Below are positions 22,959 to 35,211 of a DNA stretch of 64,000 nt, one piece after another. Numbering within the stretch: position 1 is the stretch's first letter; every line of letters begins with the position of its first letter. The DNA comes from Dactylorhiza incarnata. Its lineage: Eukaryota; Streptophyta; Magnoliopsida; Asparagales; Orchidaceae. The notes under the pieces were generated by a model that was given only the letters and a program-made list of their open reading frames with translations, ran no database searches and was not told where the DNA came from. The stretch covers positions 2,871,501 through 2,935,500 of the forward strand of contig JAWHQI010000148.1 of the NCBI GenBank assembly GCA_033032865.1. The letters are read 5' to 3'. A program made the translations under genes and the position numbers.

Positions 22959-24902
22959 ATGGCGCATCACGATCATGCCTTTTTGGAGGGTCAAGGGATA
23001 AGTAGACCTCCACTATTTACTGGAATTGATTATAATTATTGGAAAACTAGAATGCGTTGTTTTCTAACTGCTTTAGATAATGACGTTTGGGGTATGGTAG
23101 AACAAAGTTATTCTCCACCAACATTTGTTGTTGGAGAAGTCACTATGGAAAAACCTAAAGATAGATGGGATGACAATGATAAGTTGAGATGTAAGAATAA
23201 CGCTAAAGCAATGAATACGTTATTTTGTGCTTTGGATAGAACGGAATTTAATAGAACTTGTGCTTGCAAAACAGCTTATGATATTTGGAATCTTTTAGAA
23301 ATTACTCATGAAGGCACTTCACAGGTGAAGGATTCAAAGCTCTTCCAACTTGAATCCGAGTATGAGAAATTCTGAATGGATACGGATGAAGACGTGGATT
23401 CTATGTACACAAGGTTCACCAAAATCGTCAACGACTCAAAAGTGCTTGGAAAGGTGTTCTCCAACGGCGACTTGGTGAGGAAAATTCTAAGGTCTCTCCC
23501 TCCAAAGTTCAATCCAAAGGTGACGGCTATCTCGGAGTCGCACGACTTGAAAAAGCTCCAAATTGAGAGCCTTATTGGGAACCTCAAGACCCATGAGGTT
23601 GAACTCAAAATTCAACAACAAGAGTACAACTTGGAGCCAAAGAAGAAGAGCTTGGCCTTAAAGTCAAAGAAGGAGGCAAATGAAGATGATGATGAAGAGG
23701 ACGAGGAGAGCCTTTTTGTGAAAAAGTTCAAAAGGTTCATGAAGAATCCGGAAAGGAGAAACACCCTCCGGAAATATTTCACAAAAAGGGATCTTCATCA
23801 AAGAAAGAGAAAGGAAGCGACGAGGACGATGATGAACGTCCACCACCGGAGTGCTACCATTGTAGAAAGACCGGACATATTCGGAGCAAGTGCCCAAAAT
23901 ATCTGAAAGAGCGTAATGAAAAAGGGCACAAGGGAAATGAGAAGAAGAAGGTCCTAAAAGCGGCTACATGGGATGACTCCTCCTCCGAGGTTTCAAGCGG
24001 CTCATCCACTAGTGATGAAGAAGAGGCAAACATGTGCCTAATGGGAAAGATTGAGTAACGAGATATCCGAAGATGAATGTAGTGTCCAAAGCGACACTGA
24101 GATACCTCTCCCGACTTCTTATGATGAGTTATATATTGAATATTTACAAACATGCAAATTTTTTGATAAAAGTTTAAAAGATATTGACATTCTAAATTCA
24201 GAAAATTAAATTTTTTTTAAAGAAAATAAAAAATTATCTAAACAATTGGGGAAAGAAAAGTTATCTTGCCAAGAGTGCAATCACTCCTTGGTAAGAGTGA
24301 AAGAACTTGAAGAAGCTCTTTCTAAATCCCACTCCACTATTGAACTTCTTACTAAGGAGAAGGGGGATTTGGAAAGAACTTTAAAAACCTCTCTTTCTCA
24401 AATAGAGGATGGGAAGAAGAGTTTTTCGAATCGGTGTGTTATGTTGGTAACGGAAAATACCACTCTCAAAGCCCGTATTCTTGAGTTAAATTTGACTATT
24501 AAAAAATTCAGAGTTGGACAAAGATCTCTGGACATGATCTTGGCCAACCAATGCCATGGGAATGACAAATCATGCCTAGGATATAGTTCTGGAAGCTATC
24601 GCCAAGCATTAACTCCTAACGTCGGCGTTAGCCATAATTCTAGAAAAATTAATTCTGGTAATAATGATTTTAAAAACTTAAATGTTACCTCATATTCTAG
24701 CAAGAGCTTACCCAAATCTTCAAAAAGGGTATCATCCCCTTTTATAGCGTGTATCAAATGTCATTTATTTGGACACACCTCAAACTCTTGTAAGAAAAAG
24801 GGTCGCAATGCTATAAAGCAAATCTGGGTGCCTAAGGTTTCCACCTATTCTATGGGAGGAACCTCTTGGGTATCCGGATCTTTACTCTCATCCCCTTTTT
24901 AG
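22959..24902 (+). pseudogene. gag of element K (SIRE-type, two zinc knuckles, broken)
   Basis: Starts ATGGCGCATCAC 34 bases after the primer site. The capsid part runs in one frame to 23906, with TGA at 23373-23375 where a Trp codon fits the context (EKF then MDTDE). An acidic stretch (DDDEEDEE) follows. A frameshift near 23780 moves into the frame carrying zinc knuckle CYHCRKTGHIRSKC (23852-23893). After stops near 24056-24080 and 24207 the first frame reopens at 24246-24902 with a coiled-coil-like segment and a second CCHC knuckle (CIKCHLFGHTSNSC, 24750-24791). TAG at 24900 separates it from protease in the same frame. At 24617-24630 the coding DNA contains TAACGTCGGCGTTA, one base from the LTR palindrome. 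The long C-terminal extension is typical of SIRE gag. Confidence 0.85.
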
Positions 24903-27900
24903 GTATGTTGGCAGGCTAAGGACAAAAAGTACGTGTGGTATTTGGACTCGGGATGCTCCAAACACATGGCTGGAAACAAAGCAAAGTTCCTTAGCCTTGA
25001 GATGAAGAAAGGAGGGATGGTGACATTTGGTGACAACAGTAAAGGAAGGATCATGTGCATCGGTACACAGTGGGTAATGATTCTTTCTCAATTTCAAATG
25101 TTTTATATGTAGATGGTTTAAAACATAATCTAATTTCAATTAGTCAATTATGTGATAAGGGTTTAAATGTATTATTTGAATCATCTACAAATCTTTGTAA
25201 AATTATAAATTCTAGCACAAATGATGTCGTACTCACCGCACCTAGGATGCATAATATTTATAGGATTACTTTTAATGATCTTTCAAATTCTTCTTTAAAA
25301 TGTTTTATTTCTAAAAATGAAGAATTAGAACTTTGGCATAGGCGCCTTGGTCACTCTAGCACCAAGCTTATTTTGAAATTATCAAAAGATAAATTAATTA
25401 AGGGATTACCTATGCTTAATGGAAATTTATCTTCTCTTTGTACGCCTTGCCAAAAAGGAAAATTTTCAAAAAATTCTTTTAAGAGCAAAATTGTAATTTC
25501 TATTACTAGACCTCTTCAATTAATTCATATGGATTTATTTAGACCAGTTAGCACTTCTAGTCTAGGAGGTAGAAAATATACGTTTGTAATAATTGATGAT
25601 TTTTCTAGATTTTGTTGGACATTATTTCTATCTTCCAAATCCGATGCATTCCTTGAATTTACTAAACTATGCATTCGTATTCAAAATGAACTTGATTTAA
25701 AGATTAAATGCATACGTTCGGATCATGGAGGAGAATTTGAAAATGATAGATTTTCTTCATTTTGTGATGATTTAGGAATTAAACTTGAATTTTCAGCTCC
25801 TCGCACCCCACAACAAAATGGTGTAGTGGAGAGGAAAAATAGAACACTTCAAGAGCTAGCACGCACTATGCTTTGTGAATATGGGTTGCCTAAATCATTT
25901 TGGGCCGAAGCGGTTAATACTTCATGTTATATCATTAATCGTGTCATGCTTCATCCTGTTCTAAAATTGACACCTTATGAGCTTTACTTTTAAAGAAAAC
26001 CTAATGTATCTTATTTTCATGTGTTTGGTTGTAAATGTTTCATTTTAAACACTAAAGATACACTAGGAAAATTTGATGAAAAATGCGATGAGGGAATTTT
26101 TATTGGTTACTCTTCAACTAGTAAAGCTTATAGAATATATAATAAAAGAACTAAAGTAGTTGAAGAGTCTATACATATAAGATTTGATGAGTTTGTTTCT
26201 TGTGTAGATTCTAATCATACAGGAAATGAAGACGAACCTATTTCCCCTTTGGAGCATGAGGATGATGAATCACTTGGAGAAAAAGAAGAAGAAAAAGAGG
26301 AGAAAGAAAATGAGATAATAGAATATGTTCCTCCAAGCGTGTTGCAGTTCAGCAAGGATCATCCAAAGGAGCTTGTGATAGGAGAACCATCAAAAGGGGT
26401 AGGTACTCATTCTTCTTTACATGAGTCTTTTTCAAACCATTGTTATATATCTGAAATAGAACCAAAAATGTTTCAACCGCTTTAAATGATGAATTTTGGT
26501 TTATTGCTATGAATGATGAACTAAATCAATTTGAACATAACAAGTTTGGAATTTAGTAGAGAGGCCATCTAATCATCCGGTTATAGGAGTCAAATGGATT
26601 TTCAAATATAAATTAGATGGTGACTCTAGGATAACAAGGAATGAAGCAAGACTTGTTGCACAAGGTTATTCACAAATCGTAGGGGTAGATTTTGATGAAA
26701 CTTTTGCACCCGTTGCTCACCTAGAATCAATTAGAATATTTCTTGCATTTGCGAGTTTTAAAAGATTTAAATTATTTCAAATGGATGTTAAAAGTGCCTT
26801 TCTAAACGGGATTATAAAAGAAGAAGTTTATGTAGAATAACCCCCCGGTTTTTTGAATGAAAAATTTCCTAATCATGTGTATAAGTTAGAAAAAGTGCTT
26901 TATGGATTAAAGCAAGCGCCACGTGCTTGGTATGATAGATTGACATTATTTTTGATAAAGCACAGTTATAAAATGGGAAGTGCGGATAATACACTCTTCA
27001 TTAAGCATGTAGATCATGATTTGATTATATTGCAAATTTATGTTAATGATATCATTTTTGGAGCCACTAATGAAGAGTTATGTAATGAAGTTATTTTAGT
27101 GATGAAGAATGAATTTGAAATGAGCTTGGTAGGAGAACTCACTTATTTTATAGGATTTCAAATCTCACAAAAACAAGATGGTATATTTATTTGTCAAACT
27201 AAATATGTTCATGATATTCTTAAGAGATTTGGATTCGAAAACCTAAAGCAAGCCAATACCCCTATGAGTGCATCACTAAAGTTAGGAAAAGATGAAGTCG
27301 GTATTTCAATAGATCAAACATTATATAGAGGAATGATAGGCTCATTGCTTTATTTAAGCGCATCTAGACCCGATATTATGTTTTCCGTTTGCTTATGTGC
27401 TAGATTTTAAGAGAACACAAAAGAATCACATTTAAAAGCGGTTAAACGTATTTTTAGATATCTAATCGGAACATCTAGATTAGGCTTATGGTATCCTCAT
27501 AATAATTGTTTTATTCTACACGGTTGTTCTGATTCGGACTATGCGGGATGTTCATTAGATCGTAAAAGCACTAGTGGCACGTGTCATTTTATAGGCCCTT
27601 CACTTATATCTTGGTCGAGTCGGAAACAGAATTCGGTTGCCCTCTCCACCAATGAGGCCGAATATATCGCACTAGGTAGTTGTTGTGCACAAGCATTATG
27701 GATGACCCAAACGTTAGAAGACTTTGGTGTTTATCTAAATAACATTGAATTAAAGTGTGACAACAAGAGCGCTATCAATCTCACAAACAATCCCGTAGAT
27801 CATTCTAGATCTAAACATATAGATGTCCGGCATCATTTCATCAGAGATCATATTAAGAAGGAACATGTTAAAATTAGCTTTATAGGGATGGAATCACAAC

Positions 27901-27986
27901 TTGCCGACATTTTTACCAAACCTCTGCTCGATGCACGTTTTCACATGCTTAGGTTAGAATTAGGTGTCTTAGAAATGTCACTTTGA
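24903..27986 (+). pseudogene. pol of element K: protease, integrase, reverse transcriptase, RNase H (broken)
   Basis: The protease site DSGCS is at 24945-24959. A frameshift near 25045 leads to the integrase frame (25055-25993), with the zinc region (LWHRRLGH to CTPC), then HMDLFRP, RSDHGGEF and NGVVERKN as the D, D, E core. TAA at 25991 interrupts it, and 26021-26485 holds the integrase C-terminus and an acidic linker. Another shift near 26490 precedes reverse transcriptase, with TAA at 26838 and motif [12 protein letters not shown]. The catalytic box reads YVND at 27039-27050 instead of YVDD. TAA at 27408 precedes RNase H (GCSDSDYAGC, STNEAEYIAL, DNKSAI, DIFTKPL) ending at 27986. The order is Copia. 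Five or more lesions make it non-functional. Confidence 0.9.
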
Positions 27987-29713
27987 GCCTTATAAAAAGC
28001 TATCAAATTATTTTATGTACTTTAATTTTTTTTTCTTTACAAAAAAAATATTAATTAAAAATCAATAAAAATTTAAAAACTATGGGAAAACCACCAATAA
28101 CACGCTAAAAAGGCCATCATATCAACTCCATAATGTCTGAAATTTCAACTGTATGAAGGCCTATTTATATTACAAATGTATCATAAAAAATATTTTTCAA
28201 AAAATCAAAAATTAGTGTTCTGTCTTGGCTTTAAGAAGTAAACGCCTGGCGTTAGCTTCTATGCTCATAAATTTCTTTTGTGTTTTTACAACTGTGTTGG
28301 TATTTTGGTGTGTTTTCTTTCAAAACTTAAAAACAAAAAAAATTACTATAAGCTTAAATGTTGATTTCAAGGATGATTATATAGATATTGGTTCAAGATT
28401 ATTTACAATGTTTAATTTAAACCTTCAAGTTTCATTAAAAACATTGTTTTGATTTAATCATGCCTTCAAAATCAATTATCTTCAAATGTGCAAAGAGTTT
28501 GAGAATAGATAACATATGTCGAAATGCTTTTACATGCCTCTAAGTATGAGTAAAGTTTTTATCTTTGATAATGATTTTCTCACTTACACTTTTTGGTTAA
28601 TATACATGTGTTTTTAAATCTTATTTTTACATGGTTGTGTAGTATAAGAACTTATTTTGAATTTCATAAACAATTTACCTACACAACATTGAATTCTTTC
28701 TTGAATTCATTGTTTTTCATGCACTTATATTTAGAGAAATGTGGTAAATAAAATTTAAAACAAAAAAAATAAAAAACTTTGTTTGCTAAACAAGTGAATT
28801 TAGAGTCCTTTGTCACTAAGTCTAAAAAGCAACAAATGAATGACAAGGATAACTCCACCAAGCACTACTTGAACCTCCTGATAAGTCTTAATGAGCATTG
28901 TGAGGTTGAGCACCTTGGAAAGAATTGTAAAGTGTCTTGTGCAAACAAGATTTTCACCACCTCTTTAAAAACAATCTATAGTACATTGAAATTTGTGAAA
29001 GTAAAGTTGTTGTGTTCAATTTAATTTATGCTCTTACATTACATAGTTTCATGTGGTTTGATTTCTACACTTGTATGCTTTATCAAAACACATTTATTGT
29101 ACACATCATTATCAAGTATAATACTTCCACTCATGAGAATTAGACTTAAAGCTTACCTACATTGTTCTCTACAATCATGAATAAATGCAGTAGATAGCAA
29201 AGCATGATCTTTACAATGTTTATGATTTCTTGAAATGCAAATTATTTTACATTGTAAACCTATCTTCCCTTGATATTATATATTCTTGCTTGCTAACTTT
29301 AAATATTCTAAATTTCAAATGTATTTGCAACTTGTGTATTTCATTTCAAAACATCCACTTATTTTATTTACAACGCTTATTAAGTTTTTGTTCTTACAAA
29401 TTCTTAACGATGTTCAAATATTGCTTTCGCTGTGTTCACTTTAAAAGAAAAGTTGCAATTATCTCTACAGAGTGCACAAAAGAACAAATTCCCACTACTC
29501 AGCCCTATCTCCTTTTGATTATAACAAAAGGGGGAGAAGAGACTAACTTCAAGAAATAACTTAGAGAAATCTATTATTTAGGGGGAGTACTTTATGACAT
29601 GCATTCATGTAGGGGGAGTATTCACATAGGGGGAGTTTGCATGATTATCACGCTTATCATATACTATAAACACAACTCTATTTTTATTTCTTATTAGTGG
29701 ATTTGTTATTATC
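27987..29713 (+). other. Trailing region of K between pol and 3' LTR
   Basis: About 1.7 kb, AT-rich, with no convincing gene; the frames of 60-109 residues are low-complexity. It has a palindrome (AACGCCTGGCGTTA, about 28236-28251), one 61-bp conserved unit, and GGGGGAGT repeats near 29578-29637. The layout mirrors the 3' regions of C and E. Confidence 0.7.
28858..28918 (+). repeat. Conserved 61-bp SIRE 3'-region unit, K copy
   Basis: Begins CCAAGCACTACTTGAACC, has CTGATAAGTCTTAATGAGC, and ends CACCTTGG. K has only one copy where E and C have two. Confidence 0.8.
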
Positions 29714-29726
29714 AAAAGGGGGAGAT
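29714..29726 (+). other. Polypurine tract of K
   Basis: AAAAGGGGGAGAT immediately before the 3' LTR start at 29727; the same tract is seen in E in mirror orientation. Confidence 0.88.
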
Positions 29727-31086
29727 TGTTGGAGCTTGTGTTCCACATCTCTTAGTTTGAGAATAACAAATCACACTATGTATTTGATATTGCTTGTGTG
29801 GCAGGTACTATTGTTAAATAGCCCTATGTACAGGATGCTGTTTTGCTAAGGATTCTCTGGAAAGAGAGAGTCAACGCCAGGCGTTAGGACTTAACGCTGA
29901 CGTTAGCCGTTTGACGAACTGAACTGCGCTCGACGCTTTGAAGATAATTGCGCTCGGCTTATTGCATTCGACGAACTGAACTGAAACCAGAGTCAACGCC
30001 AGGTGTTAGGACTTAACGCTGGTGTTAGCCGTTCGACGAACTGAACTGCGCTCGACGCTTTAAAGATAACTGACCTCGACTTATTGCGTTCGACGAACTG
30101 AACTGCGGTCGACGATCGTCGAACGGAACTGCGATCGATGAATTGAAGTTAATTTCGTTCGACGAAGGCGCGTTCGATGAATTTTGTTTCGTTCGATGAA
30201 ATTTCGATCTGCCACGCTCCCGACTTCTTGCACGACTACAGCAACTGCCAGACATGATGCTTAACGCTGGCATTAATGATAACGCCAGGCATTAGCTCCC
30301 GTGTCTATTTAAAAGACCTGATTTCAGTATTCAATTTAGTTTTATGAAGCCTTCACTCCAATCTTTTGAGAGAGCATTTCATCCCCAAATTTAGAGAACT
30401 CCCAACACCACCATTGAGGAACAAGAGTGAGAAGGAAATTTGCAACGGTCAATTTGAAGAAGGATGCTCGTTTCAACTCTGATGATGATCAAAGCGTGTC
30501 TTCAACATCTCCTTCAACACTCTTCAATATAGGGAGTCTTTTATTCTAATTTGTATCTTTATCTTTTCATTTACTTGTAACCGTAGTGAAATCGCCGCCT
30601 TGCGTGTGGCGAATCGGTCCTTGTGCGGCTTAGGAGGTAATTCGCCACCTTGTGCGTGGTGACTAGGTCAAGGGTAGATCTATGGGGTGGATAAAGGCCT
30701 TATTTGGGGATAGATAGGCTATAGCCAACCGGTCCTTGGGAGAAGGAATGGTGAAGGAACAAAAAGAGATCTTCAACTTGCCTCCTCAATTTCAAGCGTT
30801 ATTGAAATATTATCCTTGTAATCATTTTGTGATATATAAAATCCTTTTTTAGTATATCTATTTTTCTGGATTTGTATTTCATTTGAAATTGTGCAAGTAA
30901 AATCTTTTTGTTTATTTCTGACAAAATATTTTCTGGAGGGATAACGCCATGCGTTAACTAGTCAACGCCAGACATTAGCATCAGTGCTAAAATGTTTTTC
31001 TGTTTCTTTAAAATCTGTCAGTTTATCTTAAAAACAGTAAACCCCTTATTCACCCCCCCCCTCTAAGGCCGCCATCAGATCCAACA
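29727..31086 (+). repeat. 3' LTR of K
   Basis: 1360 bases, matching 21540-22910 with scattered substitutions and a short deletion near 29800. It has a 9-C run at 31053-31061 against 11 in the 5' LTR. The minus-strand frame at 30025-30273 is an artefact of the TTCGACGAA repeats. Confidence 0.92.
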
Positions 31087-31091
31087 TATAG

Positions 31092-31160
31092 TTCGAAGAA
31101 TTTGGAGAAATAATTTATACAAAATTTTATTTATCAAGTTTTTGGCGTCGTTGCCGGGGA
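31092..31160 (+). other. End of B 5' LTR and B primer binding site
   Basis: The LTR resumes after K and ends TTATCA at 31136. TGGCGTCGTTGCCGGGGA at 31143-31160 is the primer-site motif known from Athila-type elements. D has TGGCGCAGTTGCCGGGGA in the same place. Confidence 0.85.
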
Positions 31161-31296
31161 CTATTTTTGTTGAAATTTTGAAAGTGTGAATTTTGTTACT
31201 TTTATCAATTTCTTTCTCCGCCCCCATTTCTCTTTTTGCTTTATTTTTAAATTTCATTATATTAAGTGACGGTTGTAAAATTTTCTTCCTTAAAAA

Positions 31297-32408
31297 ATGT
31301 TATCTCAATAGGCCGCCAAAGTTGTCGAGCTTCAAAACAAAGTTAATCTTTTGGAAGCTGTACAAAAGCGCCAAATTAGTTGTAATTTTTGTGGTGCACC
31401 GCATCGAAGTAAGGAATGTTATACTAATTTTTACCCTCAAAAGTTTTCTCATGGAAATAATTTTGAGTTTATTTATGAAAATAATTATTTGAACTTTGAT
31501 GAAAATAATTCCTCTAGTTTTCATGTGAATGATTTTTCCCATTCTAATAATTTTTCTTCCAGCTCTGATGTAGATTATTCGTGGTGAGATGCCCACCCGG
31601 ATAGTTTCCAGAGAAATGAAGATAAATCTTTAGATCCGAATTTTTGTTCTTCTTCTTTTGCGCTGCATGCCTCGTCCTCTAATTTTGGGGAATTTTCACA
31701 AATTCAATTTGATTCTCCTCCCCAAAATTTAGATGAGAATATTATTTCTTCTAGTGCTGTTTCTCCATCTTTGGAAAATTTAATTATGAAGGAACATGAT
31801 TTTTCATGTACTCCCATAGTTTCTTTTACCAAAAATGATGAAAACTTTTTGTACCAAGAATTTCATAATGTTATGGATGCACTAGATGAAATAGTTGAAG
31901 AACAAGTTTCTTCCCCTACTCCACCCGGATCTTCTTTTGTTTGTCATGAATTTTCAAAAAATTATTCTATTTTGTTGAAATTCATGAGAAATTTGTGTCT
32001 GAAAATTTTATTCCGCTTGGTAATGCACTAAATTTTTCAAAAGAAAATTTTATTTTAGAAAATGAACAACCGGTGCTTAATTATGAATTTTCACAAGAAA
32101 CTCCTCGTGAAAAATTTTTAAACTCGCTTAATCTTGATTCTGTTTATTCTAACAATTTTCATATGGAGGATGAGCCATTGCAATCACACATCTTCACGGA
32201 TCCATTTGCCACTCATGTCCAGCAATCCAAATTCCCTAAGGTATGTATGGGTAATTTGGATTCATAATTTCAAGCTAATGGTCGTCGAAAGAATCAAGAC
32301 TATAGAGGAGGAGGAGGAGGAGGAGGGTACCAGTTTTTGGCATATTCACCTACGCGTGAATTAAAGGAGTTGCCTGTGCATTTTTCTTATGTTTATCCTT
32401 CCAGCTAA
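31297..32408 (+). pseudogene. gag-like pseudogene of element B
   Basis: The only coding remnant of B. From ATG at 31297 the frame meets TAG after four codons (31309), then runs through a coiled-coil-like segment and a zinc-knuckle-like CNFCGAPHRSKEC (CX2CX3HX4C), shorter than the canonical spacing by one residue. TGA at 31585-31587 follows, then an Asn, Ser, Phe and acidic-rich stretch in the same frame. A frameshift lies near 31980-31995 (continuing at 31995-32267). After a last TAA near 32265 the frame passes through a Gly-rich run and ends at 32408. No protease or polymerase motif follows. It resembles a gag nucleocapsid with a low-complexity tail; I cannot assign it to a characterised family. 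Confidence 0.6.
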
Positions 32409-34048
32409 CCCTTAACGTCTAGCTAAAAGATAGTAAACAAAGCGCTCTTGGGAGCCACCCATTGCTTTTCTATATTTTGTTTCTTGCACTTTCCTTTTTC
32501 AACATTTTATTTACTTTTCCCTCCTACTTGGCTTATAAGCATTGGAGACAATGTTTATTTTTAAGTATGGGGGTGTATTCTCTTATTTTCTGTTTTTATT
32601 AAAATTCCAAAAAATTAGAAAATCTTTTTCAACAAATCGTAAAAAAACTATTGTTCTTTCTTTATTTTCAATTTTGTTATAAGAATTTACAAAATTAAAA
32701 AAAAATGTTTTCTTTTAAATTTCTATGTCTTTGTGTGTTATTTTCTTTTTATGCAATTTAAAATACCAAAAAAATATAAAATAATTAAAAATTATTTCTT
32801 GCGAAAGGGCCGTGTTGGGCTTTCATCCCACAAAACCTCCTAGCACCTTGAGAGCCCGTCATTGGGTATTCCTTGGGAAGTCCAAGAATAAAAAAATATA
32901 TTGTTTTTGTTTTTCTTTTTCAAGCTAATATTGAAAATATAAAAAAATTAAAAAACCTTTGAAAAGAAAGCAATTTAAAAAAAATGTTTTTTATAAATCA
33001 TGTAATATTAAATTCTTTCCAACTTTTTATTTGAGTTTAACTAATTTCTAGTCATGAGTTTTATTTTTAGGCATTTTTAAGGGTTTTCTTTGTATGAATT
33101 CTTAATCTTATATTTCTTTTCAAAATTTGTTAGATTTAATTTTTTAAATGAATTTGATTTAATGAATTTTTCATTATTTTTGATTTGTTTAGAATATTCT
33201 AAGTTTTATTTTCTCTTCTTAAAATATCACAATTTAATTTTGTAGAAATTGTGTTATATATTCTGTAGATTTTACTTATATTAACTTTAACTCATGATTT
33301 CTTAAAGATTGCTCAAATTGTTTTCTATGCTCTTAAAATATATCTTTGGAATTTTCGTATCCTTTAAACCCCATCCCTTCCCCTACCTTTTTGTTTAACC
33401 CTTTATTTGGCATACAAAAAAGAGTTTGAAAAGATCACATGTCATGGAATGAGAGGATAAAATTCATCATTCTTAAACATATGCACCCAAATTTATAAAA
33501 GATTATATGGCATGAAGATGAGAGAATAAAATTCATCACTCCTAAGCATATACATTTGGGATATAAAAAAAAAAAGAAAAAGAAATTTAAAAAAATGGAA
33601 ATGAGAGGATAAAATTCATCATTTCTTATATGCAAAGTAACTTCTTCAATGCCAATTTTACCCCGATTAGCCAAGTTTATTTGCTTATCTAAGATATTTT
33701 TGAGAGAGCATAGTTAATATTTTGTAGTTTTCTTAAAGTTTCTCATGTAGTTTAAAGTTTCTATAATTTTAATTTTGGATTATTTTACTTAATTCAATGT
33801 AATTTTATTTATGAAGATTTACTTAGAGAATTTCGAAATAATATTTATTCTACTCATTTCAATTTATGAATTACAAATTATTTCTAATAAATCTAAATTT
33901 TAAATTCTTAACTTATTTTCATATGAGTTTTATAAAATTTGGAGTAGATAATTAGAAATAAATCTTTTTGAAAATGTCATATAAATTCTTCTCATACTTA
34001 TAAATTGGTTTTGCTCTGGAATAACAAAAGCTTAAGTATGGGCGTATT
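32409..34048 (+). other. 3' internal region of B, no genes
   Basis: AT-rich and without a supported frame. It contains a module with GGAGACAATG and AAGTATGGGGGTG at about 32545-32575 and a similar CTTAAGTATGGGCG just before the 3' LTR (34031-34044). Both look like polypurine-tract modules. Three diverged tandem units of about 70 bases with GAGAGGATAAAATTCATCA lie at about 33436-33640. Repeated AAAAAT and TTTTC tracts fill the rest. Confidence 0.65.
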
Positions 34049-35211
34049 TGATAGTACATTATTTATAGTTATTTTTATATAATATTTTATTAGTAATTAA
34101 TTAGTTTTTATTTAATTTTAGTTTACTATTTATCTAATTTGCTTTGTTTTGTGTTCTTAGGAAATCTGGGGCTGCTAATAGCAATTTCAAGCCCACAGCC
34201 GTGTTCAGGGGTAAATCTGGAATATTTCGGCAAAAACTCCAAGTGCACGCCCTAGGTCACGGGCGTGACCTGGGGCGTGACTCCATGTCAAGGCCATGAC
34301 CCAGCCTAGCCATCTTCCAGCTGCCAGAACATGCCGCCACATCAGATTAATATTAAATGCCCTCTATCACGGGAGTGACAGAGGGCGTGACTTGCCCGGG
34401 CAAGCCTTCAATGCATACAGCTTCTAGCCACACCGTTTCTAGCATACACGCTCTCGGTCACGGGCGTGACCCCTCCGCAACTGCCGAATTAACTCCAGAT
34501 CGCGTCGTTTCCCTCCGTTTCCAGGCTCGGTCAAGACACGCCTAGGTCACGGGCGTGACCTAGGCAGTGACCCACCGTGCAATTGATTTTTGGTGGTTTC
34601 TCTTCCCCAATGTTCCCGGGCTTTCAAGTCGTAGTTACGCGGCTTACACGCCCTTGGTCACGGGCATGACCAAGGGCGTGACTCACCAATTTTCTGCCTA
34701 TAAAAGACTAGCTGCTGCCCAAGTGATCGAATCCAGTCCATCCTTAGATTGGGTCAATTTTAGAATAGTTTTACTGTATTTTCTTATTTTCTCTCCTTTA
34801 TGCAATTTACTTTATGTTTTGCAATTTCAATTCATAGTTTAGAATTTCCTTTTCTCGCAATTGTAATTCTCTTTTCATAGTTATAAAATGTTCTCCTTTT
34901 CAATTATGTGTACCCAATTTTATAGTATTTGATCAGATGAATTCCCAAGCTTTTGTATTTTGTAATCTTTTATTCATAGTTTGGATTTGGAAAACTATGA
35001 TTTACCAATGATTTGTAATTTTTGGTTCCATAATTCTAGGGTATGATAATCAAGCTTTGATCCGTATTTTAGTTGATCGAGAGATCCGTGAATACGTGTA
35101 GATCGATAGAATGAGTTGCATGCACTCCTCGAGAGAGGATGCCATCAATATTTCGTATTGGAGTCAAATCCAATAGTGGGGTTCACCGCATTATGCATGC
35201 TTAGGGGTTTC
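34049..35211 (+). repeat. 3' LTR of B, first part
   Basis: Starts TGATAGTACATT and matches 20024-21200. It is interrupted after GGGGTTTC by C. The TATA box (CTATAAAAG) near 34708 follows the dyad array. Confidence 0.9.

Larger units (their letters stand above)
21540..31086 (+). mobile_element. Element K: full-length SIRE-type Copia element, duplication TATAG
   Basis: LTRs 21540-22910 and 29727-31086 start TGTTGGAGC and end GATCCAACA. TATAG flanks the unit at 21535-21539 and 31087-31091. It has a primer site at 22913, gag then pol in Copia order (protease, integrase, reverse transcriptase, RNase H), a 1.7-kb trailing region and a polypurine tract. Several stops and frameshifts make it inactive now. 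The LTRs differ at scattered sites, so it is not very recent. Confidence 0.93.
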
